From assembly GCA_900073065.1 (NCBI GenBank), contig FJOG01000035.1, positions 304,317-368,316 on the forward strand: a stretch of 64,000 nucleotides of DNA. Direction: 5' to 3'. Shown here one piece after another: positions 45,281 to 58,762 of the stretch. This DNA comes from Phialocephala subalpina (Eukaryota > Ascomycota > Leotiomycetes > Helotiales > Mollisiaceae). A program made the translations under genes and the position numbers. Within the stretch, counting starts at the first letter, position 1. The number at the start of each line of letters is the position of its first letter. The notes under the pieces were generated by a model that was not told where the DNA came from, ran no database searches, and saw only the letters and a program-made list of their open reading frames with translations.

Positions 45281-46673
45281 ATGTCAAGCATGGAGCAAGG
45301 ACCATTTCCCCGCATCACCATCCAATTCTGCACGCAATGCAAAGTACGTCCCCCATCTCCTTCAAGATTACAAAGCAGCTAACACAACCATTGAGTGGAT
45401 GCTTCGAGCAGCATATGTTCGTACAATTCCCATCGCATCTTTCTTCTCTGATACAATCCGGCACTCAAACTCCGTGTCCCAAATCCTGCTTCCCATGTCG
45501 GTTTCAGCCCAGCCAGCGTTGGACGCACTCCCCGCAATCCCAAGTATCAGATATTCGGAGATCTCTGCCGACACGTGATACAAGCAACCACTTCAATTGT
45601 ACTATTGTGGTATAGCATGAGAGGAGATGCGGGTCGGGAAGATCTTAAGTCCCTTGCTCGTTGTTATGGAGTGCCGTGTCTCGGATGTCGGTGGCTGATG
45701 TTGTATTGATAGTTTGCTCAAGAGTTGTTGTCTACGTTCTCGACGAGTCTGGGGGAGGTGGCGTTGCAACCTTCGACGGGAGGAACTTTCGTTGTACATT
45801 TGTATAATGCTGTGCCTGATGGTTCGGGAGTCGATGGGAAGGTGACGATACAGCAACATTTATTGTGGGATCGGAAGGCGGAGGGTGGATTCCCTGGTAT
45901 GTTTTACCTCTCGCGACTCATGACGCCTTCTCTTTCTCTTCTGGCTTCTATACTTCTAGCAACGCTCGCCAATGAAGGTTCTCTTGTATGTATACCAGAA
46001 CCTGCCAGAGTTCGTGGGACAGTAGACTGCCGATTTGGTATCCTTGGCCATCACAATGCAAGCGCTGCTTCATGCAATGAATGTCCTTCAAGTTGCCGGG
46101 CTTTCGAGGCTGCTGAACTGAATTTGGAGTATCCGATGATTGCCTGTATCCGCTCTAGTGGTTCCTATCAAGCAAGCGGTACTGCTCGTCCTTTGCTTTT
46201 AAGCCATTTCAACCCTGTCCTTCCTCAGCCTTCCTCCTGTCTTATTCATCAAACCCACAAGCTCACCCCAAGCTCCAGAAACAAAGGAACTCAAACGCCG
46301 CGTCCGAGACATCATCGACCCATCACGAGACCTCGGGCACGTAGACGGCAAGAAATCCACCACCCAACCCACCACTTCCTCCTCAACCTCCACACCACCC
46401 TCAACAACCCCTAACCCCTCATCCTCTACATTCACGCCAATACCAAAAGCAATCAACCGTCTCCAAGCCCTCCCACTAGCTGCAGAAAGAAAATTCACAC
46501 CGATGGATGTTGATGTTAGTTCGAGGCCTGGTTCTAGTAGAGGAGAGGGGTTAGAGAAAGGAGAAGGTGGAGGGGAGGTGTTGAATTCGAGGGGGAAGAT
46601 CGTTATCGGCGGTGGGGATGGGGAGAGTTTCGGGTTTTGTAGGCCGGGGGAGGCTTGTGAGGATTGTGGTTGA
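45281..46673 (+). CDS. SelW/Rdx-family CxxC protein with Cys tail
   Basis: A thioredoxin-like Rdx protein related to selenoprotein W, with Cys in place of Sec. Four exons: 45281-45343, 45396-45416 (only 21 bp, WMLRAAY), 45713-45896 and 46279-46673, giving 220 residues. The N-terminus reads PRITIQFCTQCKWMLRAAYF with the redox motif at Cys17 and Cys20. FAQELLSTFSTSLGEVAL and WDRKAEGGFPETKELKRRVRD complete the fold. The second half is a Ser/Thr/Pro-rich linker, then GKIVIGGG and a terminal CRPGEACEDCG. The latter resembles a second Cys pair. Two long introns (296 and 382 bp) hide the gene from simple frame scans. The second donor is GTTCGT, weak but the only one keeping the frame. Redox role inferred; partner unknown. 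Confidence 0.88.
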
Positions 46674-48829
46674 GAGGCTGGGTGGGTGTCTGGGTTTGTG
46701 GGCGTGGGCTGGTTTGGTGGGTTGGTGTAGGAGAGTTTGGAGGGTAGTTCAGGTTGTATGAGAAATGAAGTTATGTCTCTTATGTCTAATCTTTGGCCTT
46801 GAATGAATGTTCATCAGAAGCGTCATCACACTAATTATGACCAACGCCTGCTAACGCCTCTCCAGTCCAGTTTCCTTCATGATGTTTATTCTCCCACACA
46901 GGTATCGGCATTTCTCTCTCCTCGATTCCTCTCTGTCCGAGATGTCCCCAACATAACCATATGAATCTAAACAACAGACAGTTTTTCAATGCTTCTCAAT
47001 CAGAGAAAGTTGAGCTGCCCTTCTAACAATAAAAATTGAGAGTGAAGTAGCCAGCTGAAGCTAAGGAAGGATACAATTTTCGGGCACAGGCTCTCTTCAA
47101 GATGTCAAGCAAGTAGGTAAGGAGACAGATTACCTAACGAGCTAGATTTATGCAGATTATGTTTCGAATAGCCCAAGAACGAGAAGGACATTATGTAGGA
47201 ACATGTTGAAATTTTGTTCGAATTGTTCCCACTCATCTTTCCTTCCATATCTCACTATGCTAAACTCCAATGCCCATTCAATGTTTACCCTTCCATTTCT
47301 ACCTTCTTCTCTCCCTCAAGGATCAGGAAACAATAACAGCGAGTTAAGAGACTCCTGAACATCATGTTGGTCTCCAACCCCTCCATAAACATCAGCATCA
47401 AAGAACAGAAGAGAGAACTATCAGCAACGCCAATCATTGAAGATCTCTAGGAAATTGAGAGGGAGGGAGACTTCAAATTCCAAAGCCATCTAGATATCTC
47501 ACAAGACTCGGGTCTCGTTGGTTATACAGCAACCAATAATAAAATTACCGAACATATGTCCAATAGAACCTGAGACATCCAAAACTGACAGATATGCAGG
47601 ACATGAAAATTCCCGTTAGTCAAAGGGTACCTAGATAACTAGCAAATCGAGGACTTCTCCCAAGTACCCAGTACAGAGAGCTTCTTCTCAGGACTCTTGT
47701 CTCAATACGGTGAGAGGACAACAAAGCATCGTAAGTTTCATGCATCGTGAGCATCGTAAGTACCCATCCCAAGCAGGCACAAGCATGTGATATCAAGCCA
47801 CTTGGCACAAGGAGGCTGAACGAGGTGGAGAGATGTCACAGGCCATATGCAGCAACGAAGCATTACACGAGTCGAGTCAAACAACACACAAGAAAGTCAC
47901 AAAACCGCAAAAGAACTCCCTTCCAGAACATGCACACAAAAATAAAGTGTAGGAAATTAATTTGATTCACCCGCAACAGATCAGCGTGAGCAATTGTGGC
48001 AGACGAACGGCTACTACGGAAAACGACGAGGAAGCCACCCCGTTATCAATCAATCGATTCACACCCAGAGAGAGGAGCATCCGCATCCTTCTGCACGAGT
48101 CATCCATCCGGTATCATCACCCCACCAGTTGGACGAACCCAACAGTCAGAGAAAACAACCCCCAACCACAAAACGCCCCTCCGTCCCCCACCCCCACCAC
48201 ATGCACCACACATCCATCACACCAAAAACCAAGCAACGAGACCGCCAATCGAGAGAGCTACACAGACAAGTAACCGTAACATTGCGTAGAAGAAGCCAAC
48301 CTCTCCCACATCGTAATCTCATATACACACAAAGATATGCCATTCCCTTGCTATGCCATGAATGCCATCAACTAACCCACGCAAGAGAGCCAGTTTATAG
48401 AAAAACCAAGTCTGAAGAGAGAAGAAAAACTGTTTGTCCATCAACTCGTTCTTTTGTGTATCTTTTCGTTTCGTGATGCCTTAAAAGTCGTAGTTTTCGT
48501 GTCAATCGCGAGTTTATGGTCATGGGTCGTAGCTGCTCTGCGGTGAGAAAAAGGAGATGTGTACAATCGGGATACGTCGTCTGAGAGGAAGGCTTCGTAA
48601 CGCAAGGTACGCACGCGCACCGATAGGTATGTTTATGATGAGGAAAGTCGTCGGGATCGAGAGTCGTTCGAGAATGGCAAAATCGGTCGATCGAGATGTA
48701 CGAGGAGAGGGAAAAGCGGATCGAGGAGCGCGTGGGCGATACTGTGTCGTGAGACTCGAGGGGAAATCGCGAAGACTTGCTTATCTGCGTCCGAACCTGC
48801 TATACACAAGGAAGTTCGTAATTGTTCAT
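46674..48829. other. Long convergent intergenic region (2.1 kb)
   Basis: Lies between the SelW-like gene and PP1, whose 3' ends face each other. No domain-bearing frame. Overlapping frames at 47962-48476 are Pro/Thr/His-rich by base composition alone. No tRNA or repeat seen. Confidence 0.45.
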
Positions 48830-50010
<1,181 letters not shown>

Positions 50011-51880
50011 GGCTTCAGTCCTCTGTTAGGAAGAAGGTGACGGGGTTATGGGTGTGGTTTCCGCAGTGAACGAGTGTAGGGCAACAATCTGCTTCCTAGA
50101 AGGTGTATTCGCTGGATGGAGGACTATGAATCACTTCGTGGGCTGTAACGCGTCGCGAGTTAGCATACGGCTGAGAGGTTTGAGGAGCAAATTTGGTGGG
50201 CGCAATAAGGTGACCCCCAACGCGCTCGGGGGAGGGTGGAATACCTACAATGAAGTGAAATCGGCCTCAATGAAGCTTTCAGCAGAAAGCTGCGTCGTCT
50301 TTAGATGTCCCTAGAAGGGTGGCGCCTTTTTGGTAGAAGATCAAGGGTTTACCACAGGAGTCAAGAATCTCCAAGGGGATGACCTCACGTTGATATTTAT
50401 GTGGTATGATGCTGGATATTCACAGCCGCTCGTCTTTCAAGATCGCTTAGTAGCAAATCAGGAGATGTAGGTGAGGCAGTTGTTCGTCGTGGATTTTGGG
50501 ACTCGAGTTGTTGCGGGCTCGTTCGGATTTGGATTTGATTCTCAAAACAAGCGCGGGCCTGCCTTCGATAAACGAGAGCGCCTTAAAAATGGCTTCGGGA
50601 CTCTTCTCAGTGCCGGATCAGATGGGACACAATGGTCTCGCAAGACTGCGTTCGATAATAATCTGCGGGCGTAGGTGCACGACTTTTGTTGAGGCCGAAT
50701 ATCGTCGGATAGTTTTGTGTGAGATTCGTGGGTGTTTGAGAGTTCGAGTTGGAGAAGCTTGGGCTGCTTTTCGGAATGTGCAGTGTGGGGTTTATGAAGA
50801 ATGCAGAAGCACTGTCAGTAAGATTCAGAGAGGATTCGGAATCTGCTGGGTCGTTGTTGCCGTCGATGACTGTCGATGGTGTCGTCGTGATTGCTAGAAA
50901 GAAGGAGCCAAAGGATCACAGCAGAGTTGTTGCCTCAACATCAACCCTCCTGAAAGCTGACTCCAGACCAGGTTCTCAAACACGGCCGCCTCCCCCCTAT
51001 GCCTTTGAAGCAGCGAGGAGTTCTGGCGCTTACGTAGCGCGAAAGGCCGTGAATCTCGAGCCGCTTCAACAGGTTCTGACGCACAATCAAGGGCTGCAAT
51101 TGGCCCAGATCCAGATCCGCGAAGAGTCTAGTTCATTTTTTACGCAGTCTGCGAGAAACGCCAGTGACGATTCTCTCCACTTTATCAGACAATCAGACGC
51201 ACACTCTCCACAACGAATACGAAACCTGACGTGGAGATTTGGGGATTTTCTCTTTTCATCTCGTTTGCTAATAAAAGATCGAACATTCTGGACTCAGGGG
51301 CTGCGGATCTTATTCTTGGAAATATTAAGTACGAGTAGGCTATCAATTTCAGGTCGTGCATGCTTTGTGACCTGAGCAGTCTCACTTCACTCGCAACATA
51401 CAGTATTCAGAACACGGAGTCATTATTGTAGCGACGATTGATTTGTCCTGTTTGCACCTCGATATGTTGTCTATGGGTCTGATATTTTGGATTACTTGCA
51501 TCATCTTGACATCAATTTCATCATCCCGCTGTCTGTATTCTCAACTGTTGCAGTTGCAACCTTGCGATATTGTTCCGAGTGATACAGAAGAAGTCTTTGC
51601 ACACTCATCGAGTGACACTTGTATTGATCTCGTATGCAGAATGATGGTTCACGATGGTTATCTCGTCCGAGGATCTGAATAATGGGTAGTCACCAGTGGC
51701 TCTGCGAGCTCATGTTATCCCGGGGTTGTTGTGAGGATTCAAGACGTGCTCGCATATTTGGGCATTCAAATTTCAACAGTGACTCAACGTCATCTGTCCT
51801 GTGTCCTTCGAATGACGATGAGCAATATGGTCATAGCTCCACGTTGCAAATCGTGTTGTCCTTCTGGCAAGCAAGCAGAC
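50011..51880. other. Start of the gene-poor right part
   Basis: Upstream of PP1. Several open frames of 60-208 codons (longest 50749-51375, plus) have no domain, no consistent intron signals and no resemblance to known families. No gene is called. Confidence 0.4.
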
Positions 51881-51884
51881 TCTC

Positions 51885-53334
51885 ATGGCTATTGTGACAC
51901 CGCCAGCATCACTCCAAGGTTCATTCCCACTCTACTCTGTTCTGACTAGCAGACAAAATCCCATTTCGAGGAAGCTTCGAATGACAACTCGCCTCAACGC
52001 TGTCGACTTATACCAGCGACTGCACTGCACTTGTACGCAGGAAACGAGCCCACCAGCGAAACTAGAGCGAAAAGCCAAAATGAGTGTCTGGCTCGCCTCC
52101 CCTCCAAGCACAATTATGAACAGACCAGCCCGCTCAAGCTCTCCTAAGATCCAGACCCAATCTCGCTCACTATTAGTGGTATACCTGCGAATACTTCGAC
52201 TCGATCGAATCCTCTTACAACGCAGACCTAGTCTTGCCAACCTCCGTCGCCTTCTACGAAGATATCTCCAAATACCTCGACTTGCCTTGATTCTCTCAAA
52301 CCACAGACTGAAGCTTACTAGCCTCTGGTTGCCCCGAAAAAGTCTCTTCTGCAAAGGCATCCAATACTATCTCGAATCGCTCAAGCGTTCTACCGTGCAA
52401 GCCTCAGCTTCTTCTGCGATGGAACCTCGAAAGAAATTGAAGATATCAATAAGCTATCTGTCAGGAGAAGCGGCAGCCTACTCTGCGCACCGAAATGTAT
52501 CGAGCTCAGAGCCATCGTCTGCGCAAGCTACTGATGAAAACTCCTTTGCCGACATACGTAATTCGGCTGGTCAAATACGGAGTGCGGCTAGAAATCAACA
52601 AAGTGTGCTTGGCACACCACTTTTCGACGCTTCAAGCGGCACACATCTCGGTCGTCATCCCAACGAACTCATTTTATGCTTTATCCAGCTTCCTTGAATT
52701 AGAAGAATTCCTGCTCTCTCATCTCTCAGACTGGATCTTACAAAAAGCTGACGAAGCAAAAATGCAAACATTAGAGGCGGACACGAGTCCCTCTTCAGGC
52801 AGCAAGTCACAAGCAAAAGGCGCTCATTGACGATCCCAACGACCTAATATCCCGAAAAATTTCTACTCGTTAGTAGGAGACTGTGTTTCCGATATGATCG
52901 ACCATCTGGAGTTTGAACTCTAGGCATCAAGTAAATTGGATACAGCATGGCAAGATGGTGGATGTCAGATAATTGTAAGTGATTTATCTCAACACGAAAT
53001 AAACGAACACTAACTCTTGATCATAATGCGCTCTTCACAAAGCTGATTCACGACATTTACGAAATCAACCCCACCTACAGATTCAGTAGACTGATTAAGC
53101 CCTCTGGGCCACTCGACCGGATACTGCAAATATATTTGCACTATGCGACCTTCACTTCTAAGCAGACTCTGTTCGGTTCCATTCATGATGACACGAACCC
53201 GTGTATCAGCATCATTATCAGAAAGCTTGGGCTCAAGGCGGGGCGTGAGGTTCTCATGTCAGACTTTATTGGCGGTTTTGACATCAATACCACTCCTTTT
53301 GCCCTGACCACTTCCGCAACTAATAGCTCGTAAG
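51885..53334 (+). pseudogene. Unrecognised coding relic(s)
   Basis: Family not recognised. Protein-like segments occur in different plus-strand frames. Around 52060-52520 a Ser/Thr-rich stretch precedes AFYRASLSFFCDGTSKEIED, crossed by TAA/TAG codons. At 52540-52828 a frame reads PTYVIRLVKYGVRLEINKV and ends LEEFLLSHLSDWILQKADEA. After a plausible intron (GTAAGT at 52977 to CAAAG at 53041) a third reads IHDIYEINPTYRFSRLI, then IRKLGLKAGREVLMSDFIGG, and stops at 53331. The pieces look like one or two genes broken by stops and frameshifts. Whether the last part is an intact terminal exon cannot be decided. Confidence 0.35.
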
Positions 53335-55470
53335 TAAGCGTTGGGACTCCACGTGTTGAGATAATCTCGACCTGTTCTAACGCTTCTCTAAGTCTCATAC
53401 TGCGAATCAGAATCAAAGAGTACGTTTATATTTATCACGAGATCAGCATTAACGAGAACCCTAAGAACCATCCTGTTGAACACTCAAGCAAGAGCGTAGT
53501 TCGAAGCGTTCTAATTAGATTTAAACTACCAATCCCAGAAGAAAGCTCGCATGTGCGCTCTTTCAGCCGCTTGGGATAAGTCTCGCCGAGCTTCTGAGAC
53601 CCCTTCCTCACCATGGTTTCCTTAGGACCTCGTTTAGAATAGAACCCAAATCATTTTGTGTTCGTCTCGAAAATCAAAACTCTATTATGGTTAGGGCGCT
53701 ACACCACAGAGGTTTGCTAGTCTGATTGTAAGGACGATGGAGAAGTACCATTCCTGTTCCCGACCAGTTCTTCGCATTCCGCGAGGGGCAACTTCACGGA
53801 CGTGACCAGCGCCTCTTCGTACAATTTCTGCGCAGGATGTTGTGTTGGATGTCAGAGGAAGAAGCGCCTTGCAGAGCTAACCTTCGAAGATTTTTTTATG
53901 TAGCCACGGGACCGCTCCCGCCAATGACTCTCTTAGGGCACTGTACCTCCGTAAGTTTATTATCTACTAATTTAATTCTGACTCTAAGATCTTGTTTCCA
54001 TTCGTCAATTGAAAATATTTTGTTGGAAATTGAATGTTATGTTGGTGATTGAATTTCGAGGCTGCAGATACCTAGCCAAGAAACCTCGTATTGCGCTGGA
54101 GATGGCAAGGAGCAGCTCAAATACCGCATCTTTAACGCGCGTTTGCCAGTAGAACTGCCACTATGGACCACGGCCCCTTGGTAATTTTTGGAACCAATTG
54201 CTCTCACTGAAATGCTCTTTTACTGTTGGACGTTCACGTTATTCGCAGTATGGGCGTTTATGTGGTCTTGGCTACCTAGAAGACTTGAAACTCCAGCAGG
54301 TCAACAGGCCAACATGAGCCCCGTCAGACTCAGACACAAACATATAAAAGGAGAGGAGTTGTATGTGTCAATTTTTAATTGTTCATCAAGCTCAACACTT
54401 TCCTCTAGATCAGCACCAGCACCAGTTCCAATTCATTCCAGTTCAATCCTTCTGATCCCTATATCCGTGAGTTTACATCTCCTTCTACAATAAGGTAATG
54501 AGACCTTTGAACTAGCGGCTTGACCAGAAAGTCCCGTTTCTTTCAACCAGCACCAGGTTTAACCTATATCCACCTGACCTTCTGTAAACTTGTAAGTCTG
54601 AAGACTCTTCCAGGACGGGATGATGAACCTCAGGCTAACAGGTCGGCTAGTATCTCAAGCTTACTTCAACATGACTCGCGAGATCTTTTTGGTCGTTTAC
54701 CCCTAGAACAAAGTCCCTACGCACTAGTCCATGTGGACCCCCAAATCCGATGGGGCTGTCGAAGGAAAGATAATCCATACCATAGGTAGTCCTTTCCATG
54801 GCTACAAGCTCGAAATTAAGAGCTACAATATTTCGAAGACCGCAAGGAGGTATCATCAGATATCGTTGGGGTCTATTCATGATGATTGGTTGCCCTGTCT
54901 CGACTCCAAAGCTGGGGGTGTTCCCTGGTGTCAGTAAAACTCCGTTGGACCCATTTGCATTAGCCATATGTGTTGAGAGAATGAGTTCTAACTGACAGTT
55001 TTGTAGGGAGAAATTTGTCAAAACTGGCTTGCAGATTTTGTGGACGTTTTGGTGAAGGACCAGGTGATGGATCGGGGGGTTCCTGATATTCTCAAAGCCG
55101 CCCTAAAATCCTAATTTCCCGAAATTTGATGCTATTTGCATTCAGGAACTGCCTGAAAAATGTTTTGTAGGATGACTTAGGATAGGTCACATTTATCACA
55201 CGTATTTCAATTCAATTTCAGTTCGAAATAATAAAGACGAAACCAGTGTTGCCAGGCGTATCATGTCCTTGTGTGGGCGTTTCAAACTACGTCTCTTGTA
55301 TTTGGCTTTTAGCTAAGATTGAATTAGAATGATACTACTGCCTTAGAAGGGTTCTTAGAGGGGTGATCTTCGAGTCGCTCCTTGAAGATCTCTCTATACT
55401 ATCATCTAAATACGCACTTGCCCTTTCCTTAGAGAATGCGCAGCCACTGTCTCTGCGAACATTCCTCCTG
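53335..55470. other. AT-rich degenerate region
   Basis: Many short open frames on both strands. A minus-strand frame at 54647-55021 (124 codons) looks weakly protein-like but has no recognisable domain. No repeat or mobile-element gene is identified. Confidence 0.4.
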
Positions 55471-55473
55471 TTA

Positions 55474-56371
55474 TTAGCATCCAAAAGATTGGGCATAGAA
55501 GCTCCAAGCGTCATAACACTCAGGGATGTCAACAAATCGCGGTATATATTGAGTGTTCCACTCTCCATTATACTCAGCCGTATAAGTGGCTTTACAGTAT
55601 TCCCAGTAATCCGGGTACCAACCCGATTATTGCCAATCAATAATGGCAACAACACGATAGGGCGCATCGGACGTAACCAAGATATTGCCTGGATAAAGAT
55701 CAGCATGAGTGAAGGTGATAGGCTAATTGTCGGGAAGTGAGTCGCGGAATGGATCAGGAATGAGAGAAGGATCCGGCCAATGCATTTCCAATCCCCGTTT
55801 AGTCAAGGAGAGCCAATCGTGGAATTCCTTGACTGAAGAGAAAGGGCCAGCGAGGGGCTTCGTCTCGTCCGTGAACATGATATCAAGAAGAGGTTGGCAG
55901 TTGACGTGACCTTAAAAAATTAGCTTATGGGTATGTCGATAGTTTAAGAAAACTCCCACCTAGGAATTGATTCTCCGGATCTTGTTTTAAGCTTCGCAGC
56001 TCCGATAACATCACCCGAAGCTGGCCACAAACGTCTATCCTCTCTGGTTTCGAAAGCGACTTCCATTTGTTCTCAAGCGTTTCGCCTTGGGTAAGCTCCA
56101 TATATATGAAAAACTCTCCACCATCTTCACACCAGCCATACACTTCAGGAACTGGCACCTGGTCAGGCAGAAATCGGCGGATTGCCCAGAGACACAGGTC
56201 TTCCGCAATCGTGATCTCTCTTCCGTATTTGACAACAAGTTTTAAATCTTCGAATCGAACAGTCATAGATCTTGACAGGTGGCGGGCTTTTTGAGTGGCG
56301 CGGACGATAGCAGGCGAAGGCAGAGAAGAATTTGGCCCATTCTCAGAAAAGTATGTTGATTCTTTAAACAC
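55474..56371 (-). pseudogene. Aminoglycoside-phosphotransferase-like kinase, broken by stops
   Basis: A fungal member of the APH/choline-kinase-like fold. Exon 1 (56371-55960) holds the N-lobe, with VRFEDLKLVVKYGREITIAE, the catalytic-lysine strand KLVVKYG, PVPEVYGW and the hinge FIYMELTQGETL. A GTGGGA donor and TTTAAG acceptor join it to exon 2 (55910-55474). That exon holds the catalytic loop FTHADLYPGNI and the metal-binding IIDW...SGWYPDYWEY. Two in-frame stops interrupt exon 2: TAG at 55725-55723, just before the catalytic loop, and TAA at 55629-55627, where the family has Gln (IDWxQSGW). The frame is otherwise coherent, so decay is recent. Members of this family in fungi are numerous and mostly of unknown substrate. 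Confidence 0.85.
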
Positions 56372-56908
56372 GACTGATGAGTGTTAAGTATCCCATGTGA
56401 TATGAAATGATTGGACAAGGCACTTTCTTTCTCCCGTTACCAGCTCTTGATATATTCCTGCTGTTGTACAGTTTTTGGTTTGTGAAATGCTCAACCTCAA
56501 TGAAATGTTAGATATCAAGTGTTGATTTAAAATCTCTATCTTGGTAAATAACGTCTTCTGTCTGTCTATGGCGTCGCATTTTCACATTTCCCGAAAGATT
56601 GAGAGTGATTGTCGATGCTCCTTTGTTTGATACACAAGGAAGCATAGGAGCAATGTTGCGTTCCCTCGCCTTCTTTCCACCTGTCTCCCATCTTAGTATG
56701 CCTTTCCAAGACTCTCAACTGCTGGTGAGTGTACCCATCGTTCGCATCCTTAAGCATAATCCCATACACCTTACCTCGGTGAAGTTGAAGGGAGCCTAAT
56801 TCGATTCGTCGGAGGAGGTGGTTAGTTCAACTTCATGTATTGGTATCGAGCAGGAAACAGTTGCCTATTCCAAATCATGGAGTGTGCTCAGCCTACCTCC
56901 CCCTATTT
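56372..56908. other. Gap between two pseudogenes
   Basis: No coding content recognised. Confidence 0.4.
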
Positions 56909-58757
56909 TCAGAACTCATCCAGGACCGTGTTGGAAACTAATTGAACGATTGGTGTGTCGTTCTCGAGCTTTTCTTCGTCCTCAGCCGAAATTCTGACAG
57001 GTGGAAGGGAGGCCAAAGACAGCCCTCTCAAGTGGCGCCGAATATGCCGCGAGAGATATTTTACAGGGCTTATGGTTTTCAAGCACAGTGGACATGCTCC
57101 TGATTACAATCGCTTCTGGAAAGGCCCTTCATGTGCCGTGGCCTCGTGTTTTGACCACTCCCGCCTGGACTTGAACGTCTTCATATTTTCAGCACAATTT
57201 TCGAAGGTGCAGATGTACGGTTCTAGGTCACTGAAGATGTGCTTTCTGAATTGTTGAATAGTTCGTGTTAGTTCTCGAGGTATAGGAGGGACCCTGCTTA
57301 CTTCCATTGTTCTCGACTGTGAATGTGCTTTATCTTTCCCTGGCAGACAAAACATTCGAACTCATCACCGATGAGGAATTCAGTCGGCAGAGGCGGGACT
57401 CTTCGCTGACCTGATTTGGGGTCATTCGTAGCAAGACTTGATCGAACAGAACTCATTGAGTTTCGTCGCAGGCGAGCTTGTGGATTGATGTATTCTGCTA
57501 GCTCGGAATCTTGAACTTTGACGTCTGCCTTGTCAAAAACGGAGGGTGCGAATGATGACTTGGTGGTTTGAGTGTTGTGGCTAGACGATTGAACAGAATC
57601 GCTATAATGCGAATCAACTTCCGAATTAAAGTCATCTTCAGCTCTGCATCATAGCAGCTTCGTATACCAAGACCGTATTCATTTCAGGAAACTTAATTGT
57701 AAGTCCAATCCCTAATGCTTCAGCTCTTGTAGCATGACTTTGGCGTATTCTTTGCCAGCGCCGCCAACTAGCTACTCCGATTCGGACTACCAAGCTCCTG
57801 TTAGCTGATGGAAACTTGTCTTCTATTCCACGGAAGAAAGGCCACCATGGCTGCGACTCTTCCGACACAGGATTAGGGGCGCGGCTTGGCTCCTCTGCCA
57901 TTTCCATGTTTTTGGCAGGGCTTTCTAAGGAGGGCAGCAGGTCAACCAGGCATTCTGTGCAAAGTCTCATTTCCGCAGTCACATCGCTGACAGATTCAAC
58001 GCTTTCCATTGAAGCTGAATCGCTTATATCTCCAGGAATTAGGTTTGTCCCAAGTGCGGAGTCGGGCCAGCCCAGTGCGGAATAGTCTCTTGTGAGTGCT
58101 GCGACGACCTGCTGCATTTTTGATGCGGCGACTTCAAGTCTACCGATTTCAGGGATTGTATATCCCAGGTCCCAGTTTCGGAGAACTCTAGAGACTATTG
58201 TGTCGTCAGCCAATACCCTCAAGATAATGATAGGTAGTAAACTTACCTCTACAAAGAGCCCGTGCCCATTGGACCATGAGACTGAAGACTGCTTTTTTCA
58301 AATTCCTTGAAGTTGACAACACCGATCCAAGTTCCCCGGAAGTAGGTGGGAAGATATCATTCCAAACATGGAACTTTCGGAACTCTTCTCGGAGATCGTC
58401 AATAGTAGCGCGTCCGAAAACATCAGGTTTCTGGCGTACAATGTGGAGTAGAGCTTGAAAGGCTTGAACACAAGCCTCAAATACAATTACCAAGAGATCT
58501 TCTTGAGTGTTTGTATCCTCAATAGTATCTTGCCAATTGGCGACCTTGGAATAATCAAAGTTGGACTGGCTGTCCTAATCTTTGTTTGTATCGTCTTTAG
58601 AGGAGTCCTCGCGTCTGTGATTGGCTTGGGTGGATTCGGATTTTCGTTCCGGAGGGCCAGCTAGATCTGGCGCACCTGAGTTATTGTGTATCGACGGGGC
58701 GTCTGATGTTTCGTTGAAGACGTCCTGGAAGGTATCGGCAGGTGTGAATAAATGGAC
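56909..58757 (-). pseudogene. Fungal C2H2 zinc-finger protein relic
   Basis: Reconstructed as exons up to 58247, then 58194-57693, 57643-57302 and 57245-56909, with a consistent frame across three introns (52, 49 and 56 bp). The N-terminal helical region has the arrangement of a common fungal family (FRKFHVWNDIFPP, then RIGVASWRRWQRIRQ). The C-terminal part has the family's ECFVCQGKIKHIHSREQWKK, HIFSDLEPYICTFENC, and CPLCLKTISPVKYLSRHIRRH, followed by LASLPPV. These are C2H2-type fingers. Two in-frame stops break it: TAG at 58577-58575 in the N-terminal linker and TAA at 57106-57104 between the last two fingers. No start ATG is found upstream. The family often sits in variable genome regions beside NACHT/HET genes; function unknown. 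Confidence 0.75.
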
Positions 58758-58762
58758 TCATT

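Noticed and set aside
47962..48476. Three overlapping Pro/Thr/His-rich frames between the SelW-like gene and PP1
   Set aside because: Overlap in different frames, CA-rich sequence alone explains them, no splice structure.
50749..51375. 208-codon plus-strand frame upstream of PP1
   Set aside because: No family resemblance, no consistent splice signals, Ser/Arg-rich composition; left as unannotated.
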